Below are positions 1-8,619 of a stretch of DNA of 64,000 nucleotides, one piece after another. Position 1 is the stretch's first letter, and every line of letters starts with the position of its first letter. The notes below the pieces were generated by a model, which worked only from the letters and a program-made list of their open reading frames with translations, had not been told where the DNA came from and did not search any database. The stretch spans positions 16,289 through 80,288 of the forward strand of contig JBHJNL010000138.1 in assembly GCA_050330855.1 (NCBI GenBank). The letters run 5' to 3'. A program made the translations under genes and the position numbers. This stretch comes from RCC1774 sp050330855. GTDB taxonomy: Bacteria > Cyanobacteriota > Cyanobacteriia > Thermosynechococcales > Thermosynechococcaceae.

Positions 1-575
1 TGCAGCTTTTGGTGGCAACCATCCTCTCGGCACAGTGTACCGATGAGCGGGTCAATCTAGTCACACCTCACCTCTTTGCTCAATTCCCTAATGCTCTGAC
101 CCTAGCGGGTGCTGAACGAGATCAGATTGAGGCACTGGTTCACTCTACGGGGTTCTATCGAAATAAGGCCAAGCATATCCAGCAAGCCTGCCACAAAATC
201 ATGACTGATTTTAAGGGAGAAGTTCCCCAGCAAATGGAGCAGCTTCTCACCCTGCCAGGAGTAGCCCGCAAAACAGCCAATGTGGTCTTGGCCCATGCCT
301 TTGGGATCAACGCCGGCGTTACCGTAGATACCCATGTCAAGCGCCTCAGCAATCGGTTGGGGTTAACTAAGCATCAAGAGCCGGTCAAAATTGAACGCGA
401 TTTAATGGCGCTCCTGCCCCAACCAGACTGGGAGAACTGGTCGATTCGGCTGATTTATCATGGTCGGGCTGTATGCAAGGCTCGAAAACCAGAGTGCGAT
501 CGCTGCACCCTCACAGATCTTTGTCCTTCTGCAGGGCTAACAGTGGCCTCAAAAACGACTCGAAACTCAAAATAA
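1..575 (+). CDS. nth: Endonuclease III (5' end outside window)
   Basis: DNA glycosylase/AP lyase that removes oxidised pyrimidines in base-excision repair. The frame is open from the window edge, and the N-terminal 20-30 residues of the usual ~210-220 residue protein are missing, so the gene starts upstream. Counting from the TTG codon at 9, the helix-hairpin-helix LPGVARKTANVV lies at residues 82-93 with catalytic Lys88. The catalytic Asp is D107 in VDTH. A C-X6-C-X2-C-X5-C iron-sulfur loop (C156, C163, C166, C172) is complete. The TTG at 9 is an ordinary leucine codon, not a start. rpsN follows 75 bases downstream on the same strand. The family assignment is firm. Confidence 0.95.
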   Translation, partial: QLLVATILSAQCTDERVNLVTPHLFAQFPNALTLAGAERDQIEALVHSTGFYRNKAKHIQQACHKIMTDFKGEVPQQMEQLLTLPGVARKTANVVLAHAFGINAGVTVDTHVKRLSNRLGLTKHQEPVKIERDLMALLPQPDWENWSIRLIYHGRAVCKARKPECDRCTLTDLCPSAGLTVASKTTRNSK

Positions 576-650
576 AATCTTAGGACTTCGACAAAGTTAG
601 TTACTATAGTGAGTACTGTCTAAACAAAGAAATAGGTATTCCACAGGTCC

Positions 651-953
651 ATGGCAAAGAAAAGCATGATTGAGCGCGAAAAGAAGCGCGAAAAGATGGT
701 TGCGAAGTACGCTCATAAGCGACAGTCCATCCAGGATCAAATTAATCAGGCCACATCACAACAAGAGAAGATGGACCTGCATCGTCAATTGCAGCGCCTG
801 CCCAGGAATAGCGCCCCTACTCGTCTCCGCAACCGCTGCTGGGTAACAGGACGGCCTCGCGGCTACTATCGTGATTTCGGCCTATCCCGTCACTGCCTCA
901 GAGAGATGGCCCACGAGGGCTTGCTGCCAGGCGTGCGTAAAGCAAGCTGGTAG
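651..953 (+). CDS. rpsN: 30S ribosomal protein S14
   Basis: Small-subunit head protein. The 100-residue length and the lack of CXXC zinc ligands place it in the longer zinc-independent S14 class typical of cyanobacteria and plastids. The conserved core NRCWVTGRPRGYYRDFGLSR is present, and the protein ends in the usual GLLPGVRKASW. A -10-like TATAGT (about 607-612) and a leader of about 40 bases precede the ATG, so the gene may have its own promoter separate from nth. A strong inverted repeat closes it downstream. Confidence 0.98.
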   Translation: MAKKSMIEREKKREKMVAKYAHKRQSIQDQINQATSQQEKMDLHRQLQRLPRNSAPTRLRNRCWVTGRPRGYYRDFGLSRHCLREMAHEGLLPGVRKASW

Positions 954-987
954 TCAGCGGCATTGCCAGCCCAATAATCAATCCATC

Positions 988-1037
988 AAAAGCAAGCATA
1001 GAGAATCTGTATGATCAGCATTCCCATGCTTGCTTTT
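988..1037. terminator. Bidirectional terminator hairpin between convergent genes
   Basis: A perfect 12-bp inverted repeat pairs 988-999 (AAAAGCAAGCAT) with 1026-1037 (ATGCTTGCTTTT) around a 26-base loop. The stem has an A-run on one side and a T-run on the other, so it can terminate in both directions. It lies between rpsN (+) and the minus-strand gene ending at 1066. Confidence 0.75.
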
Positions 1038-1065
1038 CCATTGGGTCAATGATGTCATCCGACGT

Positions 1066-1398
1066 CTATGACTGGCCGCAACAGGTATCAATGCCTAGAC
1101 TCATGAGCAACAGATCACTGACGGCATTGGCAACAGCAAACTCGCTATAAAAGCTTTTAGAAAAATCAAACGCCTGCATCTCGGTCAAAATAGCCACCAG
1201 AAGCGCCCCTAAGTCATTTTCTCCCTCCATGCGTTGACGGAGATAAATTCTAGCGGCTTGGTCCGCAATCTTTTGATTCACGGGTTCTGGCAAAAACTCA
1301 GTGTCGAGCCATTCTTGCAGGGCAACCCTCAGCCATCCCGCTTCCTGTTGAGGATGCTGGCTTGGAGGTAAGACTTTAGGCTCAACGGGCTGGACCAT
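1066..1398 (-). CDS. Hypothetical protein, last gene of the coaD operon
   Basis: A 110-residue soluble protein that I do not recognise. The first ~20 residues are rich in Pro and Gln. The rest reads as amphipathic helices (about 22-60 and 65-105), and two adjacent cysteines lie at the C-terminus (DTCCGQS). No signal peptide or membrane segment is visible. It lies 38 bases downstream of the Cdv3-like gene on the same strand, so it is probably co-transcribed with coaD and cdv3. Codon use matches the neighbours, and the gene ends at a strong bidirectional terminator, which supports it being real. Confidence 0.75.
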   Translation of the reverse strand: MVQPVEPKVLPPSQHPQQEAGWLRVALQEWLDTEFLPEPVNQKIADQAARIYLRQRMEGENDLGALLVAILTEMQAFDFSKSFYSEFAVANAVSDLLLMSLGIDTCCGQS

Positions 1399-1436
1399 AG
1401 ACCTAATCCCTTTATATTTCTAGGTACCAGTCTAGC

Positions 1437-2081
1437 CTAAGACGCTGATTGCTTGAGGTGCGAGCGGCCATTATTGATCACTTTCAGCATGGTGCCGAAT
1501 TGAACCTCAAGATCTTTTAAAACACGATCGGCGTAGACATCGGCATCATGGTGAATCTGCTCACATTCCGCCTGGGTAGATTGCCGCAAAGCATCAAGGT
1601 CTTGCTGAGTCTGACGCCTGGCTCGCTCAATTTCAGAAACGCTACGCTGTCTGAGGGACTCAACTTCAGCTTCTACCTGCCGCTGCAGGAGCTGTGCTTC
1701 CCGTTCGGCCTGCTGGATAATGGTCAACTCGTCTGCGATTTGCGCGGCCCGTTGTTCCGCTGATTTTACAAGTTCTTGAGCATACTGGTGAGCACGAGAG
1801 AGAATTTCATCTTTGCTTTTCAAAATTTCTTCAGCAGCCCGGACCGTCTCAGGAATGCTGCGCTCCACTGCCAGAAGCTGAGAGAGCAGTTGCTCTTCAT
1901 CAACAACGGTTCGGTGCGTCAGTGGCACCTTCAGACCATCTAGAACAATGATTTCTTCGAGTCGCTGCAGTTGCTGATTTAATTCCAGCCCCTGATTCTG
2001 GTGAGTTGTAAAGCTTTGGTGTGGTTCGGAGCTATGGATTCCAGGACGAGTGTCAAGGCCTATGGATTCTTGGTGAAGCAT
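1437..2081 (-). CDS. cdv3: DivIVA/ATP-synthase-b-like coiled-coil protein, probable Cdv3
   Basis: A 214-residue protein dominated by a long coiled coil (about residues 65-205, rich in Glu, Gln, Arg and Ala) after a polar N-terminal segment. There is no membrane segment. It overlaps the 3' end of coaD by 22 bases. From memory, the gene beside coaD in other cyanobacteria encodes the DivIVA-like cell-division factor Cdv3. The length, coiled coil and position fit, but this is a context-based assignment, and a generic ATP synthase subunit-b-like protein would look similar. If correct, it would act at the cytoplasmic face of the division site with FtsZ-ring proteins. The ATG at 2081 gives a sensible N-terminus. 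Confidence 0.65.
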   Translation of the reverse strand: MLHQESIGLDTRPGIHSSEPHQSFTTHQNQGLELNQQLQRLEEIIVLDGLKVPLTHRTVVDEEQLLSQLLAVERSIPETVRAAEEILKSKDEILSRAHQYAQELVKSAEQRAAQIADELTIIQQAEREAQLLQRQVEAEVESLRQRSVSEIERARRQTQQDLDALRQSTQAECEQIHHDADVYADRVLKDLEVQFGTMLKVINNGRSHLKQSAS

Positions 2082-2542
2082 TTTTCTAACTCAATGGCAA
2101 CATTGTGAGGGACAAGGTGAGTGACTGAACCACCAAACTGAGAAATTTCTTTGACAAGGCTACTGCTTAAAAAGCTGTATTCATTAGAGGTTGCTAAGAA
2201 AACAGTTTCAACGAGAGGGCAGAGGCTGGCGTTGGTATGTGCCATTTGCAGCTCATATTCAAAATCCGAGAGGACTCGTAAACCACGAATCAGAACCTGG
2301 GCTTGGCGTTGCTGGGCATAATGTACGGTCAAGATATCAAACGCATCAATCTCTAGGTTAGAGAGGTGATGGGTGCAGGCTTGAATTTGATCTATTCGCT
2401 GCTGCACGGTGAATAGGGGAGATTTATTCGGATTCCTTGAGACCGCAACGATAACTCGTTCAAATAACTGACAACCTCTTTCGATAATGTCAAGATGCCC
2501 TAGCGTAATGGGGTCAAAACTCCCTGGATAAACTGCAAGCAT
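2060..2542 (-). CDS. coaD: Phosphopantetheine adenylyltransferase
   Basis: Transfers AMP from ATP to 4'-phosphopantetheine, giving dephospho-CoA, the penultimate step of coenzyme A synthesis. The 160-residue length is typical. The nucleotidyltransferase signature GSFDPITLGH is at residues 7-16, with the T/HxGH histidine at 16. The C-terminal motif SFLSSSLVKEI matches the family ISSSxVKE element. It is first in a minus-strand operon and its end overlaps the following coiled-coil gene by 22 bases, suggesting translational coupling. Confidence 0.96.
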   Translation of the reverse strand: MLAVYPGSFDPITLGHLDIIERGCQLFERVIVAVSRNPNKSPLFTVQQRIDQIQACTHHLSNLEIDAFDILTVHYAQQRQAQVLIRGLRVLSDFEYELQMAHTNASLCPLVETVFLATSNEYSFLSSSLVKEISQFGGSVTHLVPHNVAIELEKCFTKNP

Positions 2543-2806
2543 AAATTGATAAGCGGGTTGAGGCGATTATAGTCTATAAATCTTGGATTCATACAGAGAC
2601 TTGACTTTAAATTATGTCAATTCCCACCAACGAGAAGATTTTCTGATTTCAAAGCCCCCCTTCCATCATCAAGGGTCAACGAGGACCGGATTCACTTGAC
2701 ATTACCGTTATATCCCGTGCTCCCATCTATTTGTCTCGGGGCAGTGTTCATGTGAGGATAGAACCCATAGGCTTAACCCAATGTTCAAAAAGGTTCTCAA
2801 AAAACT

Positions 2807-3145
2807 ATGGCGGAAATCCAATTTGTTCGAGGTACTGATGAGTCGGTTGTTCCAGACGTTCGTTTAACGAGAGCGCCTGACGGAACCTCTGGACGAGCCT
2901 TCTTTCGTTTTGATAGCCCAGATGTTGTTCAGAAAGGCAATCCAGAGATTCTGGGAATGTTCATGCTAGATGAAGATGGCGAGCTGAGCACTCGTGATGT
3001 CAACGCAAAGTTTGTGAACGGACAGATTACAGCGATTGAGGCCACTTACACCATGCGTAGCGCTCAAGAGTGGGATCGCTTCATGTTGTTTATGAATCGC
3101 TACGCGGAAAGCCACGGTTTGGGCTTCAACAAAGCGAACCCTTAA
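2807..3145 (+). CDS. psb28: Photosystem II assembly protein Psb28
   Basis: A 112-residue soluble protein that binds the cytoplasmic face of photosystem II assembly intermediates near CP47 and cytochrome b559. The family signatures are clear: the start MAEIQFVRG, then VRLTRAPDGTSGRAFFRF (about 19-36) and the D-x-G-E-L-x-T-R-x-VNAKFVNG block in the middle. Length and end (GFNKANP) are those of Psb28-1 proteins. It is monocistronic or co-transcribed with moaB, which starts 15 bases later. Confidence 0.96.
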   Translation: MAEIQFVRGTDESVVPDVRLTRAPDGTSGRAFFRFDSPDVVQKGNPEILGMFMLDEDGELSTRDVNAKFVNGQITAIEATYTMRSAQEWDRFMLFMNRYAESHGLGFNKANP

Positions 3146-3160
3146 GGCGATCGCTGCAAC

Positions 3161-3691
3161 ATGAAGGGTAGGACAACGTGGGGATCGCACCCTCATCCTG
3201 ATTCATCTCATCCTGGAGATCGGTCGGTGTCTTGTGGAATTTTAACCATCAGTGATACTCGCACCCAAGACACCGATCTCAGCGGACGTTTTTTGCGAAA
3301 CAAGTTAGTCGAGCAGGGGCACCAGGTAACCAGCTACTGTCTCTTGCCGGATCAACCCGATGACATTGAGGGCTATCTAAGGGAACTAGCCGAAGACAAA
3401 CGGATTGAGGCTCTCATCTGTACCGGCGGAACGGGGATCGCAGCTCGCGATGTCACCTATGATGTGGTGGCCCGTCTGTTCGAGAAAGAACTGCCTGGGT
3501 TTGGTGAGCTGTTTCGGATGTTGAGCTATCCAGAGGTTGGATCACGTGCGATCGCATCTAGAGCCACGGCGGGCGTCTATCAGCAAATGCTCATTTTTAT
3601 TCTGCCGGGATCACTGAATGCCGTCACCCTCGCCACAGAGCAGCTAATTCTACCGGAGCTGAGACATTTGACCCAGCTCTTGCGGTCGTGA
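3161..3691 (+). CDS. moaB: Molybdenum cofactor biosynthesis protein, MoaB/MogA family
   Basis: MoaB/MogA-fold protein of molybdopterin metabolism. The family binds molybdopterin, and MogA-type members adenylylate it. The core starts at residue ~24 (CGILTISDTR). The binding loop TGGTG is at about 88-92, followed by ARDVTYD, and the late motif LPGSLNAV is present. The first ~20 residues (His/Pro/Ser-rich) are not part of the fold. No good Shine-Dalgarno precedes the ATG at 3161, so the true start may be later. It lies 15 bases after psb28 and converges on the protease gene at 3714. Confidence 0.88.
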   Translation: MKGRTTWGSHPHPDSSHPGDRSVSCGILTISDTRTQDTDLSGRFLRNKLVEQGHQVTSYCLLPDQPDDIEGYLRELAEDKRIEALICTGGTGIAARDVTYDVVARLFEKELPGFGELFRMLSYPEVGSRAIASRATAGVYQQMLIFILPGSLNAVTLATEQLILPELRHLTQLLRS

Positions 3692-3713
3692 AACTTGAAC
3701 GTAAAAGAACCCT

Positions 3714-5087
3714 TTACTCAGCCAGAAGGTCAGTCGCTTTGGGCGCACCCTGGCTCACCGCCTTAGGAACGGTTTGCTGCGGCTGAAACCCTGTTTTCAC
3801 CTTGGGGTTTCGACTCACCTGAATACTTTTCTGAAGAGCTTGCACCGCCTGCATATACTGGGGGTCAGAAAAGGTCGCCACCATTTTGGGATTCGTCGCC
3901 AGCAATACCTGCTGTGCCGGAGAAAGCTGCACCGCAATATCAGGGGCGATGCCCTTGTGATTAATATCGGTACCCTTGGGAGTGTAGTAATGGGCAACGG
4001 TAATAGCGAGTCCCGACCCGTCTGACAACTTGTGAACCGACTGAACCAAGGCCTTACCAAAGGTGTTACTACCCACAACCTTTGCTCGTTCATTATCCTG
4101 CAGCGCCCCCGTCAAGATTTCGCTAGAACTGGCAGAGTTATTGTCCACTAGAATCGCCAAAGGTTTCTGAGTGAGAGACTTGCGGCGGGCGCGCACCTTT
4201 TCATTCTTGCCTTGGCGATTCGTGGTCTGCACAATCAGTCCATGATCAAGCCACATATCGGCAATATCAATACTGGCGTTGAGCAGCCCCCCTGGATTAC
4301 CGCGCAGGTCAAGAACAAAGCCGTCCACCTTATCTGCCGTTAATTTCTCAATTGCGTCCTTGGTTTGCTCAGCAGCATGGGAACTAAACTCATTGAGACG
4401 AATATAGCCGATGCGATCGGTTCCCTCTTGTTTGACGTTATGGCTAACGGCGGACAGCTCAATTAAAGCTCGATCAATAGCCACCTCAAAGGCCTTATCG
4501 CCCTTACGCTTAATGAGTAGCTTCACCTGAGTTCCCGTTGCACCCCGAATTAAGCTGGAGGACTCCTTGATATCGAGCTTACTGGTGGGCTTCCCATCAA
4601 TCTCGATGATTCGATCACCGGACTCTAAGCCAGCCTTTAGAGCGGGGGAACCGGGCAGGGGTTCAACCACAGTCAGAATTTTTGTCGTCTTATTAATTTC
4701 CATCCGGATCCCAATACCGGACAGTTCTCCCGTGGTTTGATTGGTCAAGGACTGATATTCATCGGGATCCATGAAGCGGGTGTAGGGATCATCAAGGGGC
4801 TGCAGAGCTTCTCTGAGTGCGGTATAAGCCTGCTTCTTAGAGGTATAGTTGCGATCTAAGAGAGCCGTTCGAGCAGCCTGCCAGTCTGTTTTGTTAAACG
4901 TATTGTCAACGTAGTAGCGATTGACGAGTTGCCATACTTCATCAACGATCACCTTCGGACTATCTTCAAGAGCAGCCTGGGCAGATCGTTGCCAACTAAG
5001 TCCAAGACCCGCTGTTGCAGAAACAGCAGCAACTCCCCCCATAACAACGGCCTGAAAAGTGCGTGAGTACCGAGAAGTTAGATTCAT
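3714..5087 (-). CDS. Carboxyl-terminal processing protease (S41 family)
   Basis: Exported serine protease of the CtpA/B/C type. In cyanobacteria these act in the lumen or periplasm, and CtpA matures the photosystem II D1 precursor. Residues ~13-39 form a signal peptide or anchor ending SAQA. The PDZ domain spans about 118-200. The S41 domain has LRGNPGG at ~262-268, catalytic Ser320 in NSASSSE and the general-base Lys345 in TFGKA, at the typical 25-residue spacing. The 457-residue length fits any of the three paralogues. The C-terminal ~40 residues are Gln/Pro/Lys-rich and probably disordered. I cannot decide which paralogue this is, so no symbol is given. Confidence 0.93.
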   Translation of the reverse strand: MNLTSRYSRTFQAVVMGGVAAVSATAGLGLSWQRSAQAALEDSPKVIVDEVWQLVNRYYVDNTFNKTDWQAARTALLDRNYTSKKQAYTALREALQPLDDPYTRFMDPDEYQSLTNQTTGELSGIGIRMEINKTTKILTVVEPLPGSPALKAGLESGDRIIEIDGKPTSKLDIKESSSLIRGATGTQVKLLIKRKGDKAFEVAIDRALIELSAVSHNVKQEGTDRIGYIRLNEFSSHAAEQTKDAIEKLTADKVDGFVLDLRGNPGGLLNASIDIADMWLDHGLIVQTTNRQGKNEKVRARRKSLTQKPLAILVDNNSASSSEILTGALQDNERAKVVGSNTFGKALVQSVHKLSDGSGLAITVAHYYTPKGTDINHKGIAPDIAVQLSPAQQVLLATNPKMVATFSDPQYMQAVQALQKSIQVSRNPKVKTGFQPQQTVPKAVSQGAPKATDLLAE

Positions 5088-5326
5088 TTAATTTTGAAGC
5101 GCAACGATAAGGAGATGAAAGCAGTAGTCGATGAAGCCAAATCTTAACGAGAAATACTTTAGTATTTCCCCTAGTTGTCATAGATTATAAAGCCACTGTC
5201 CTAGAGATACACTTGACGAGCCAGCATTAGCAGGGTTCCTTACCCATAGGGTACCCAAACCTGTATCAAACGGGTGGTGCTTCTTGTAACACTTTATTGA
5301 GCGTCCCAGTAGGCCACTCCCCTTAT

Positions 5327-5542
5327 TTACCATCGACCCGATGTTTTCGCGAGGCGACCTAAGCCCACTCGACTGAGGGCTGCACAAATAACATGAGCAC
5401 GATCCTTCTTACCCACTTTGATACTGAGGGTCGGGGAGTCAAATATCTCTTGGCAGACCGCGCAACGCTGCGGCTCACCCCGTGCAGTCGTCAGAGGACG
5501 ACGGTCTTGAGAGCGACGGCGATACTCTTTCCGATAACCCAT
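5327..5542 (-). CDS. Small basic protein with CxxC motif
   Basis: A 71-residue protein starting with an Arg-rich segment (MGYRKEYRRRSQDRRP). It has CAVC at 27-30 and a further Cys at ~53, resembling half of a zinc ribbon. I do not recognise the family. It lies upstream of, and co-directional with, the protease gene, in a region otherwise without genes. The composition looks like a nucleic-acid-binding protein, but no function can be given. A 68-residue frame on the other strand (5393-5599) overlaps and looks less like a protein. Moderate confidence only. Confidence 0.45.
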   Translation of the reverse strand: MGYRKEYRRRSQDRRPLTTARGEPQRCAVCQEIFDSPTLSIKVGKKDRAHVICAALSRVGLGRLAKTSGRW

Positions 5543-5595
5543 GAATCCAGCTCATTGAAGGGTACAAAGTACATTTATCTTAAAAGAAATCTGAC

Positions 5596-6903
5596 CTAAT
5601 GAGGCACTGTATCGATGGTAGCGACTAACCTTTGTCCCCAATACTCTGAGAGCAGCGGTCCTAATAAGCAGGTGATCAAAATATAGGCCACGACCGCATT
5701 GAAGAGTCCGGCACTAACTAAATTTGCCTGTTGCCCAAAGAGTGTAATTACCAGAACCAATGCAGCTCTCGGAATAGTCAGACTAAACATAGTCAGCATT
5801 TCAAGGCGACTGTAGTGCAGCCATCGACTGGTGATCCAGGCCGCGATCAATTTAGCCCCCACGGCCCCAAAAATAACGCCTAGCGCAATGCCCAGGTTCT
5901 GGGGATCGCGGATCAAGACTTGAGGGTTTGCCAGGACACCGACGGATACCATAAAGATAGGGATAAAAAGACTATTGCCGACAAACTCAATTTGTTTCAT
6001 CAGCTCACTGGAAAGAGGGATCAGTCGATTCAGGGTTAAACCCGCGATAAATGCCCCCACAATTGAGTCAACCCCTAAGAGCTGCGTGACTGAACCCAAG
6101 GCAAAAAGCGTTGCTAAGACAAAAATAAATGGCGTGCTGCTGGCGGTTTTTTGGAGAATCTGCATCCCTACTTTAGGAATAGTCCAGACGCTGACGAGGG
6201 CGATCAGCGGTAGCCCTAACAATAATTTCAGCCATAAGAGTGGTCCCACATGACCTTGAGCGGCCGCCTGAAGCACAGAAAATCCGGCAAGGGTTAAAAC
6301 GGAGGTAATCACAGTGCCCCCAACGGCAACACCTATTTCTTCTCGCTGCATCAGATTGAGGCGAGCTAGGGTGGGATAGGCCAGTAGTGTATGCGGCGAG
6401 TACAGCAGTCCCAATAGAATAGTGGTCAGCCTTCCCACCGCCATCAGGTGCCCTGTGAGGATGCCTACCATCAACGGCACACTAAAGGTCAGCAGACCAA
6501 AAATGAGCGATCGCATCCCCAACTGTTTGAGATTGCTCAGGTCCATTTGCAAACCGGCCAGCAACATAATGTAGAGTAGGCCAATCTTTTCAAAAAAAAC
6601 GAGAGATACATCTCGCGATAAAACGCCGAGGACATTACTACCCAACAGACAACCCAGCACAATCAGCATCACAAGGGCCGGTACCCTCAGCCGCCCCGCC
6701 ATGATCGGAGCCAGCAGTAAAATCAGCATCAAAACGCCAAAAACGTAGACAGGGTTTGTAAGCGGTAGGGCTGGCATATCTTCTTCAGGCAAAGAGACCA
6801 TCGCCATCTTAGGCGATCGCTTTTCAGAGACCGCTAGTTTTAAGTATTGTGCCGATAACAGACGTTCTTGACGGCAAAGATGCTTAATATATGAGAAGTT
6901 CAC
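5596..6903 (-). CDS. Monovalent cation:proton antiporter (CPA2 / Na+/H+ exchanger type)
   Basis: Integral membrane antiporter of about 12 helices starting near residue 50 (LTNPVYVFGVLMLILLLAP) and running to the C-terminus. The family membrane core is complete, with repeated small-residue helices such as GAFIAGLTLN. There is no cytoplasmic TrkA/RCK domain, so this is a short form. The GTG start at 6903 has a good Shine-Dalgarno (AAGGAGG, 10 bases upstream), but the first ~45 residues are atypical, and an internal ATG (M33, base 6807) would give a more family-like start. It is divergent from the FHA gene. Which ion is carried cannot be read from sequence. Confidence 0.9.
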   Translation of the reverse strand: MNFSYIKHLCRQERLLSAQYLKLAVSEKRSPKMAMVSLPEEDMPALPLTNPVYVFGVLMLILLLAPIMAGRLRVPALVMLIVLGCLLGSNVLGVLSRDVSLVFFEKIGLLYIMLLAGLQMDLSNLKQLGMRSLIFGLLTFSVPLMVGILTGHLMAVGRLTTILLGLLYSPHTLLAYPTLARLNLMQREEIGVAVGGTVITSVLTLAGFSVLQAAAQGHVGPLLWLKLLLGLPLIALVSVWTIPKVGMQILQKTASSTPFIFVLATLFALGSVTQLLGVDSIVGAFIAGLTLNRLIPLSSELMKQIEFVGNSLFIPIFMVSVGVLANPQVLIRDPQNLGIALGVIFGAVGAKLIAAWITSRWLHYSRLEMLTMFSLTIPRAALVLVITLFGQQANLVSAGLFNAVVAYILITCLLGPLLSEYWGQRLVATIDTVPH

Positions 6904-6969
6904 TCCCTCAGCACCTCCTTAATGCATGCTTAGGAATGAAATCAGTCCCTATCCTTGCAAAACAGAACA

Positions 6970-8064
6970 ATGATTCTTTGTACTCAGTGCGGTCATAGCA
7001 ATCTCGATGATGCCAAGCATTGTGCATCTTGCACCGCAGTTTTGCCCGAAATGTCTAGTTGTCCAAGCTGTCAAGCCTCCATCTCAGTGGATGCCTGGTT
7101 TTGCGCCCACTGTGGAACCTCTTTACGCTCAACAGCAGACCTCTCAACGCCTACCGTCGATCCGTTGGCACCCACTAATGTTGCAGGTATCGCACCGATC
7201 AGTGACGAGCCACCAATTCCTCCCACCGAGGTTGTCGGCGCAGCCGTCCCTGTAGCAAGCGCTCCCAACGAGATTCCTGCAACGGAGGTCGTCAATACTG
7301 TCCCTAGCATCCATCCGCCTGAGGATCTACCCAACGAGATCGCCGCAACGGAGGTTGTCAGTCCAGCAGCGGTTCGTCAACCCCCAGATTTATTTGCAGA
7401 TCAAGCGGTTGAAGTGCCACCACTGCCTCCCATCGATGATGATCCGTCGGTTGAATTTACGACGTTTCCCAATACAGACTCCTTTAGCACCCCCGATGTG
7501 GCTAGCGATTCAGCGTCTCCAGCAGAGATGGACAACCTTGCTAATCTGCCGCCAACGCCGCCAGCATCTATCGAACCCCCGATGATACCCGTCGCAGAGC
7601 CAGCAGAACCAGCAAAACCAGAGCCAGAGATGTCATCGCCCCCTGCTGCGCCTGTTGATCTGCCCCCCACTCCATCTCCGTCCCCCACTCCATCTCCGTC
7701 CTCCGAGTTTCCGATAGGAGCGACTCAACTTCAGCAGCCGACGGCTCGTTTAGTCCATGTCTATAGCGACGTAGCGGTGCCGATTCCGTCCCATCTACAC
7801 GTTGTTCACATTGGCAAGCCGAACGATCGGGTACCGCCGGATATCGATGTTTCAGGATTCGCTGATAGCGATGTGGTCTCCCGTGTTCATGCAGATTTAC
7901 GCCTTGAAGCCGATAGCTACTTCTTAGAAGATACAGGCAGCGCCAACGGAACCTACGTCAATAGTCAGGCGCTGCGGCCTGGAGATCGGTACCGGCTGCG
8001 GACAGGCGATCGCATCTCTCTCGGCAAAGAAGATAAGATCAGCTTTATCTTCCATGGTGGCTAG
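6970..8064 (+). CDS. Double zinc-ribbon protein with Pro-rich linker and C-terminal FHA domain
   Basis: A 364-residue cytoplasmic protein. Residues 1-50 carry two zinc ribbons: four CxxC pairs at C4/C7, C18/C21, C31/C34 and C45/C48. Residues ~60-260 are a disordered Pro/Ala/Glu/Thr linker containing TEVV three times (86-89, 105-108, 127-130). Residues ~275-360 form an FHA domain (HIGKPND, then VVSRVHADL, then DTGSANGTYVN), which binds phosphothreonine. The ATG at 6970 is preferred over an in-frame TTG at 6955 because it gives MILCTQCG, starting directly at the first ribbon. Such proteins usually work with Ser/Thr kinases, but none is encoded nearby. The partner is unknown. Confidence 0.9.
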   Translation: MILCTQCGHSNLDDAKHCASCTAVLPEMSSCPSCQASISVDAWFCAHCGTSLRSTADLSTPTVDPLAPTNVAGIAPISDEPPIPPTEVVGAAVPVASAPNEIPATEVVNTVPSIHPPEDLPNEIAATEVVSPAAVRQPPDLFADQAVEVPPLPPIDDDPSVEFTTFPNTDSFSTPDVASDSASPAEMDNLANLPPTPPASIEPPMIPVAEPAEPAKPEPEMSSPPAAPVDLPPTPSPSPTPSPSSEFPIGATQLQQPTARLVHVYSDVAVPIPSHLHVVHIGKPNDRVPPDIDVSGFADSDVVSRVHADLRLEADSYFLEDTGSANGTYVNSQALRPGDRYRLRTGDRISLGKEDKISFIFHGG

Positions 8065-8073
8065 CCGTTTATT

Positions 8074-8487
8074 TTACTGGGCGTAGTCAATACAAGAGAC
8101 AATCACGTCTCGAAAAGAATCGGGGATCTGGCCGGTTTCTTTCATTTGAATTGAGAGACGCTCAACCTCTTGAATGGAATAGCGATTCTGAACGCCCTGC
8201 AGTGTGCAGGCACAGTAGTTTGTGTACTGAGCACCTTTCGCGGTACATTTCGCCATGAAAATCTTTTGGAAGAGAGGATCCTGCGTACTGCGTATCTCCA
8301 GGCCCTGACTCCCCGATTTCGTCGGAGTTGCAGCAGCAGGCTTTTGCGGAGCAGCAGGAGCAGGGGCAGCAGGCTTGGCCGGAGACGGATAGGTGGGGTT
8401 TTGCTTAGACCAGCTTTTCCAGTCTTGGGCAAAGGCGTTAGAGGGAATTAAGGAGACGATCAGAGTCGTCAGCAAAAAAAGGCGCAT
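8074..8487 (-). CDS. Small secreted protein with Pro/Ala linker and four-cysteine C-terminal domain
   Basis: About 137 residues from the chosen start, which gives a clean signal peptide (MRLFLLTTLIVSLIPSNAFA, cleavage after AFA). An upstream in-frame ATG at 8508 would add seven polar residues ahead of the signal and is less likely. An Ala/Pro/Lys linker follows, then a compact domain with MAKCTAKG, YCACTLQGVQNRYS and a final VSCIDYAQ. This Cys-spaced helical pattern recurs in small periplasmic proteins of unknown role. It converges tail-to-tail on the FHA gene, leaving 9 bases between the stops. Confidence 0.75.
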   Translation of the reverse strand: MRLFLLTTLIVSLIPSNAFAQDWKSWSKQNPTYPSPAKPAAPAPAAPQKPAAATPTKSGSQGLEIRSTQDPLFQKIFMAKCTAKGAQYTNYCACTLQGVQNRYSIQEVERLSIQMKETGQIPDSFRDVIVSCIDYAQ

Positions 8488-8619
8488 GGCAAAATGATCG
8501 ACAGGCAATATCTACTAGGATGCCCAACCCTAGAAGTCAATCTGCCGGTTATTTACACTTTGCTCAATCGGCAAAGATAGAAATCTGACAACCTTGACTG
8601 AGGTTGCCCATAAAGCCCG

